64,000 bases of DNA, taken from assembly GCA_037447655.1 (NCBI GenBank), contig JBBHKE010000176.1, positions 124,001 to 188,000 on the forward strand, given 5' to 3'. Positions 59,181 to 64,000 of the stretch are shown here, one piece after another (the first letter of the stretch is position 1; each line of letters begins with the position of its first letter). The notes under the pieces were generated by a model, which was not told where the DNA came from, ran no database searches, and worked only from the letters and a program-made list of their open reading frames with translations. Source of the stretch: Zygnema cylindricum. Its lineage: Eukaryota > Streptophyta > Zygnematophyceae > Zygnematales > Zygnemataceae. The translations under genes were made by a program, and so were the position numbers.

Positions 59181-62100
59181 TGTTACGGATAACAAGAATT
59201 GTGACCTAAATTACACAAACTGTTAGCAATAACAGGAACTGTTACCTAAATTACACAAACTATTAGCAATAACAAGAATTGTAACCTAAATTACACAAAC
59301 TACTAGCGATAACAGGAATTGATACCTAAATTTCACAAACTGTTAGCGATAACAATAATTGTTACCTAAATTACACAAACAGTTAGCGATAACAATAATT
59401 GTTACCTAATTTACACAAACTATTAGCGATAAGAGGAATTGTAACATAAAATCATATTAATTGTTAGGGATAACAAAAATTGTTACCCAAATTAGAGAAA
59501 AAGTTAGCGATAACATGAATTTTTATCTAAATTACACAAACTGTTAGCGATAACAGGAATTTTAATCTAAATTACAAAAAAAATTTAGAGATAACAAGAA
59601 TTGTTACCTTAATTACAGAAACATATAGCAATAACAGGAATTGGTACCTAAATTACACAAACTTTTAGCGATAACAGGAATTCTTACCTAAATTACACAA
59701 ACTATTAGCGATAACAAGAATTGTTACCTAAATTACACAAACTTTTAGCGATAACAGGAATTGAAACCTAAATTCAACAAATTGTTAGACATAACAAGAA
59801 TTAATACCTAAATTACACAAACAAGTAGGGATAACAATAATTGTTACCTGAATTACACAAATTGTTAGCGATAACAAGAATTGTTACCTAAATTAGAGAA
59901 ACGGTTAGCGATAAAATGAATTGTTATCTAAATTACACAAACTGTTAGCGATGACAGGAATTGTAATGTTAATTACACAAATTCTTACGGATAACAAGAA
60001 TTGTTACCTAAATTACACAAACTGTTAGCAATAACAGGAATTGTTACCTAAATTACACAAACAGTTAGCGATAACAAGAATTGTTACCTAAATTACACAA
60101 ACAGTTAGCGATTAAAAGAATTGTTACCTAAATTCCACAAATTGTTAGCGATAACATTAATCAGTACCTAAATTACAGAAACAGTTAGCGCTAAAATAAA
60201 ATTTGTTACCTAAATTACACAAACTATTAGCGATAATAGGAATTGTTACCTAAATTACACAAACTGTTAGGGATAACAATAATTGTTACCTAAATTACAG
60301 AAACACTTAGCGATAACTGGAATTGTTACCTAAATTACACAAAATTTTTACTGATAACAGGAATTGTTACCTAAATTACAGAAACAGTTAGCTATAACAG
60401 GAATTGTTACCTAAATTACACAAACTTTTAGCGATAACAGGAATTCTTACCTAAATTACAAAAACAGTTAGCGATAACAAGAATTGTTACCTAAATTACA
60501 CAAACAGTTTGCGCTAACATGAATTGTTACCTAAATTACACAAACTATTAGCGATAAGAAAAATTGTTACCTAAATAACACAAACTATTAGTGATAACAG
60601 GAAGTGTTACCTAAATTACACAAACTATTGGCGATAACAAGAATTGTTACCTAAATTACACAAACTGTTAGCGATAACAATAATTGTTACCTAAATTACA
60701 CAAACTATTAAGAATAACAGGAATTGTTACCTAAATTACACAAACTGTTAGCGATAACAAGAATTGTTACCTATATTTCACAAACTATTAGCGATAACAA
60801 GAATTGTTACCTAAATTACCCAAACAGTTAGCGATAACAAGAATTGTTACCTAAATTACACAAAAAGTTAGTGATAACAAGAACTTTTACCTAAATTATA
60901 CAAAGTGTTAGCGATAACAATAATTGTTACCTATATTACACAAACAGTTTGCGCTCAAATGAATTGTTACCTAAATTACACAAACAATTAGCGATTACAA
61001 GAATTGTTACCTAAATTACACAAACTATTAGCGATAACAAGAATTGTTACCTTAATTTCACAAACTGTTAGCGATAACTAGAATTGTTACCTAAATTACA
61101 GAAACAGTTAGCGATAACAGGAATTGTTACCTAAATTACACAAACTGTTAGCGATAACTACAATTGTTACCTAAATTACAGAAACAGTTAGCGATAACGA
61201 AATTGTTATCTTAATTACACAAACAGTTAGCGATAATAGGAATTGTTATCTAAATTACACAAACTGTTAGCGATTAGAAAAATTGTAATCTAATTACACA
61301 AACTGTTAGGGATAACAAGAATTGTTACCTAAAATACACAAACAGTTAGCGATAACAGGAATTGTCACCTAAATTACACAAACTGTTAGCGATAACAAGA
61401 ATTGTTACCTATATTACACAAACAGTTTGCGCTAACATGAATTGTTACCTTAAATACACAAACTATTAGCGATAACAAGAATTGTTACATAAATTACACA
61501 AACAATTAGCGATAACAAGAATTGTTACCTAACTTACACAAAGAGTTAGCTATAACATGAATTATTACCTAAATTACACAAACTGTTAGCGATAACAAGA
61601 ATTGTTATCTAAATTACACAAACTGTTAGCGATAACAGGAATTTTAATCTAAATTACACAAATTTTTAGGGATAACAAGAATTGTTATCTAAATTACACA
61701 AATTGTTAGCAATATGTTAGCAATAACAGGAACTGTTACCTTAATTACCCAAACTATTAGCGATAACAGGAATTGTTACCTAAATTACACAAAAAGTTAG
61801 CGATAACAGGAATTGTTACATAAATTAAACAAACTGTTAGCGATAACTATAATTGTTACCTAAATTACAAAAACAGTTAGCGATAACAGGGATTGTTACC
61901 TAAATTACACAAACAGTTAGCGATAACAAGAATTGTTATCTAAATTACACAAACTGTTAGCGATTAGAAGAATTGTAATCTAAATTACACAAACACTTAG
62001 CAATAACAAGAATTGTTACCTAAATTACACAAAATATTAGCGATAACAAGAATTGTTACATAAATTACACAAACAATTAGCGATAACAAGAATTGTTACC

Positions 62101-64000
62101 TAACTTACACAAAGAGTTAGCTATAACATAAATTATTACCTAAATTACACAAACTGTTAGCGATAACAAGAATTGTTACCTAAATTACACAAACAGTTAG
62201 CGATAACAATAATTGTTACCTAATTACACAAACAGTTTGCGCTAACATGAATTCTTACCTAAATTACACAAACTATTAGCGATAATAGGAATTCTTACCT
62301 AAATTACACAAACTGTTAGCGATAACAAGAATTAATACCAAAATTACACAAACAGTTAGCGATAACATGGATTGTTATCTATATTACACAAACTGTTACC
62401 GATAACAAAAATTGTAATCTTAATTACAGAAACAGTTAGCGATAACAATAATTGTTACCTAAATTACACAAAAAGTTAGCGATAAAAGAATTGTTACCTA
62501 AATTACACAAATTGTTAGCGATAATAGGAATTGTTACCTAAATTACACAAACTGTTAGCAAAAACAAGAATTGTAACCTAAATTACAGAAATAGTTAGCG
62601 ATAACAGGAATTGTTACCTAAATTACACAAACTTTTAGCGATAACAGGTATTTTTACCTAAATTACACAAACAATTTGCGCTAACATGAATTGTTACCTA
62701 AATTACACAAACTATTAGTGATAACAAAATTAATACCTAAATTACACAAACTATTAGCGATAACAGGAATTGTTACCTAAATTACACAAACTTTTAGCGA
62801 TAACAAGAATTGTTACCTAAATTACACAAACAGTTAGCGATAACAATAATTGTTACCTAATTACACAAACAGTTTGCGCTAACATGAATTCTTACCTAAA
62901 TTACACAAACTATTAGCGATAATAGGAATTGTTACCTAAATTACACAAACTGTTAGCGATAACAAGAATTAATACCAAAATTACACAAACAGTTAGCGAT
63001 AACATGGATTGTTATCTATATTACACAAACTGTTACCGATAACAAAAATTGTAATCTTAATTACAGAAACAGTTAGCGATAACAATAATTGTTACCTAAA
63101 TTACACAAAAAGTTAGCGATAAAAGAATTGTTACCTAAATTACACAAATTGTTAGCGATAATAGGAATTGTTACCTAAATTACACAAACTGTTAGCAAAA
63201 ACAAGAATTGTAACCTAAATTACAGAAATAGTTAGCGATAACAGGAATTGTTACCTAAATTACACAAACTTTTAGCGATAACAGGTATTTTTACCTAAAT
63301 TACACAAACAATTTGCGCTAACATGAATTGTTACCTAAATTACACAAACTATTAGTGATAACAAAATTAATACCTAAATTACACAAACTATTAGCGATAA
63401 CAGGAATTTTTACCTAAATTACACAAACTGTTAGCAATAACAAGAATTGTTACCTAAATTACACAAATAGTTAGCGATAACAAGAATTGTAACCTAAATT
63501 ACACAACTATTAGTGATAACAAGAATTGTTACCTAAATTACACAAACTGTTAGCGTTTACAAAATTGTTACCTAAATAACAGAAACAGTTAGCGATAACA
63601 GGAATTGTTACCTAAATTACACAAACAGTTAGCTATAACATGAATTGTTACCTAAGTTACACAAACTGTTAGTGATAACAAGAATTGTTACCTAAATTAC
63701 AAAAACAATTAGCAATAACAAGAATTGTAACCTAAATTACACAACTATTAGTGATAACAAGAATTGTTACCTAAAATACACATATTGTTAGCGTTAACAA
63801 GAATTGTTACCTAAATAACATAAACTGTTAGCGATAACAGGAATTGTTACCTAAATTACACAAACTGTTAGCGATAACAGGAATTGTTACCTAAATTACA
63901 CAAAGAGTTAGCGATAACAAGAATTGTTACCTAAATTACACAAACAGTTAGCGATAACAATAATTGTTACCTAAATTACACAAACAGTTTGCGCTAACAT
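59181..64000. repeat. 40-bp satellite array, diverged block to the end of the window
   Basis: It has the same 40-bp unit as 45267-58858 but is more variable, including a recurring variant with CAGTTTGCGCTAACATGAAT (for example 60508, 60950, 61425, 62233, 62870, 63985). A segment of about 637 bp (about 62205-62770) is directly duplicated at about 62842-63407. The array continues beyond the window. Confidence 0.96.

Noticed and set aside
45267-64000. CRISPR array
   Set aside because: Repeats are directly adjacent without unique spacers, the whole 40 bp repeats, and the setting is eukaryotic.
45267-64000. Telomere repeat tract
   Set aside because: The unit is 40 bp and lacks the TTTAGGG-type motif.

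Overview
This is a nuclear window from a eukaryote of the green lineage, probably a streptophyte (land plant or charophyte alga) with a repeat-rich genome. The evidence is two spliced genes with plant-like proteins and GT-AG introns, several plant-type Ty1/copia retrotransposon remnants, hAT and mariner-like DNA elements, and long AT-rich satellites. I cannot name the species from the sequence.

Layout. (1) 1-23.7 kb is a repeat block. It holds a copia LTR, a roughly 101-bp satellite organised in 404-bp four-monomer units (965-5175), a nest of dead copia elements (5177-21110), and a second array of the same satellite in the opposite orientation (21586-23705). The nest contains families A and B fused head to tail, and that chimera is present twice in tandem about 5.0 kb apart. 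A fragment of a further family, D, lies on the minus strand. (2) 23.7-44.2 kb is the gene-bearing part. A 20S proteasome beta-2 subunit gene (PBB/PSMB7 type; 8 exons, minus strand, 29506 to 26044) and a PP2C protein phosphatase gene (5 exons, minus strand, 37241 to 33138) lie in the same direction. Around and inside them are small transposons: an 836-bp hAT element with a perfect 8-bp target duplication in the last PP2C intron, a 508-bp inverted-repeat element, a 185-bp TA-flanked inverted-repeat element, a decayed hAT transposase gene, and two dispersed repeat families. (3) 44.2-45.3 kb is an internally deleted copia element on the minus strand. It abuts (4) a 40-bp satellite that fills the rest of the window (45267-64000), interrupted by a 10-N assembly gap and a short block of a different 40-bp repeat.

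Only the two spliced genes look functional. The reconstructed proteasome precursor is 272 aa and keeps the Thr1/Asp17/Lys33 catalytic set, but has Ala where other beta-2 subunits have an acidic S1-pocket residue (position 53 of the mature chain). The reconstructed PP2C is 447 aa with all metal-binding aspartates present. All transposon genes carry stops, deletions or active-site changes. I found no tRNA, rRNA, CRISPR or bacterial-type operon, and no clearly new gene system. The most noteworthy signals are the proteasome pocket change, the chimeric copia tandem, and the shared motif order in the satellites.
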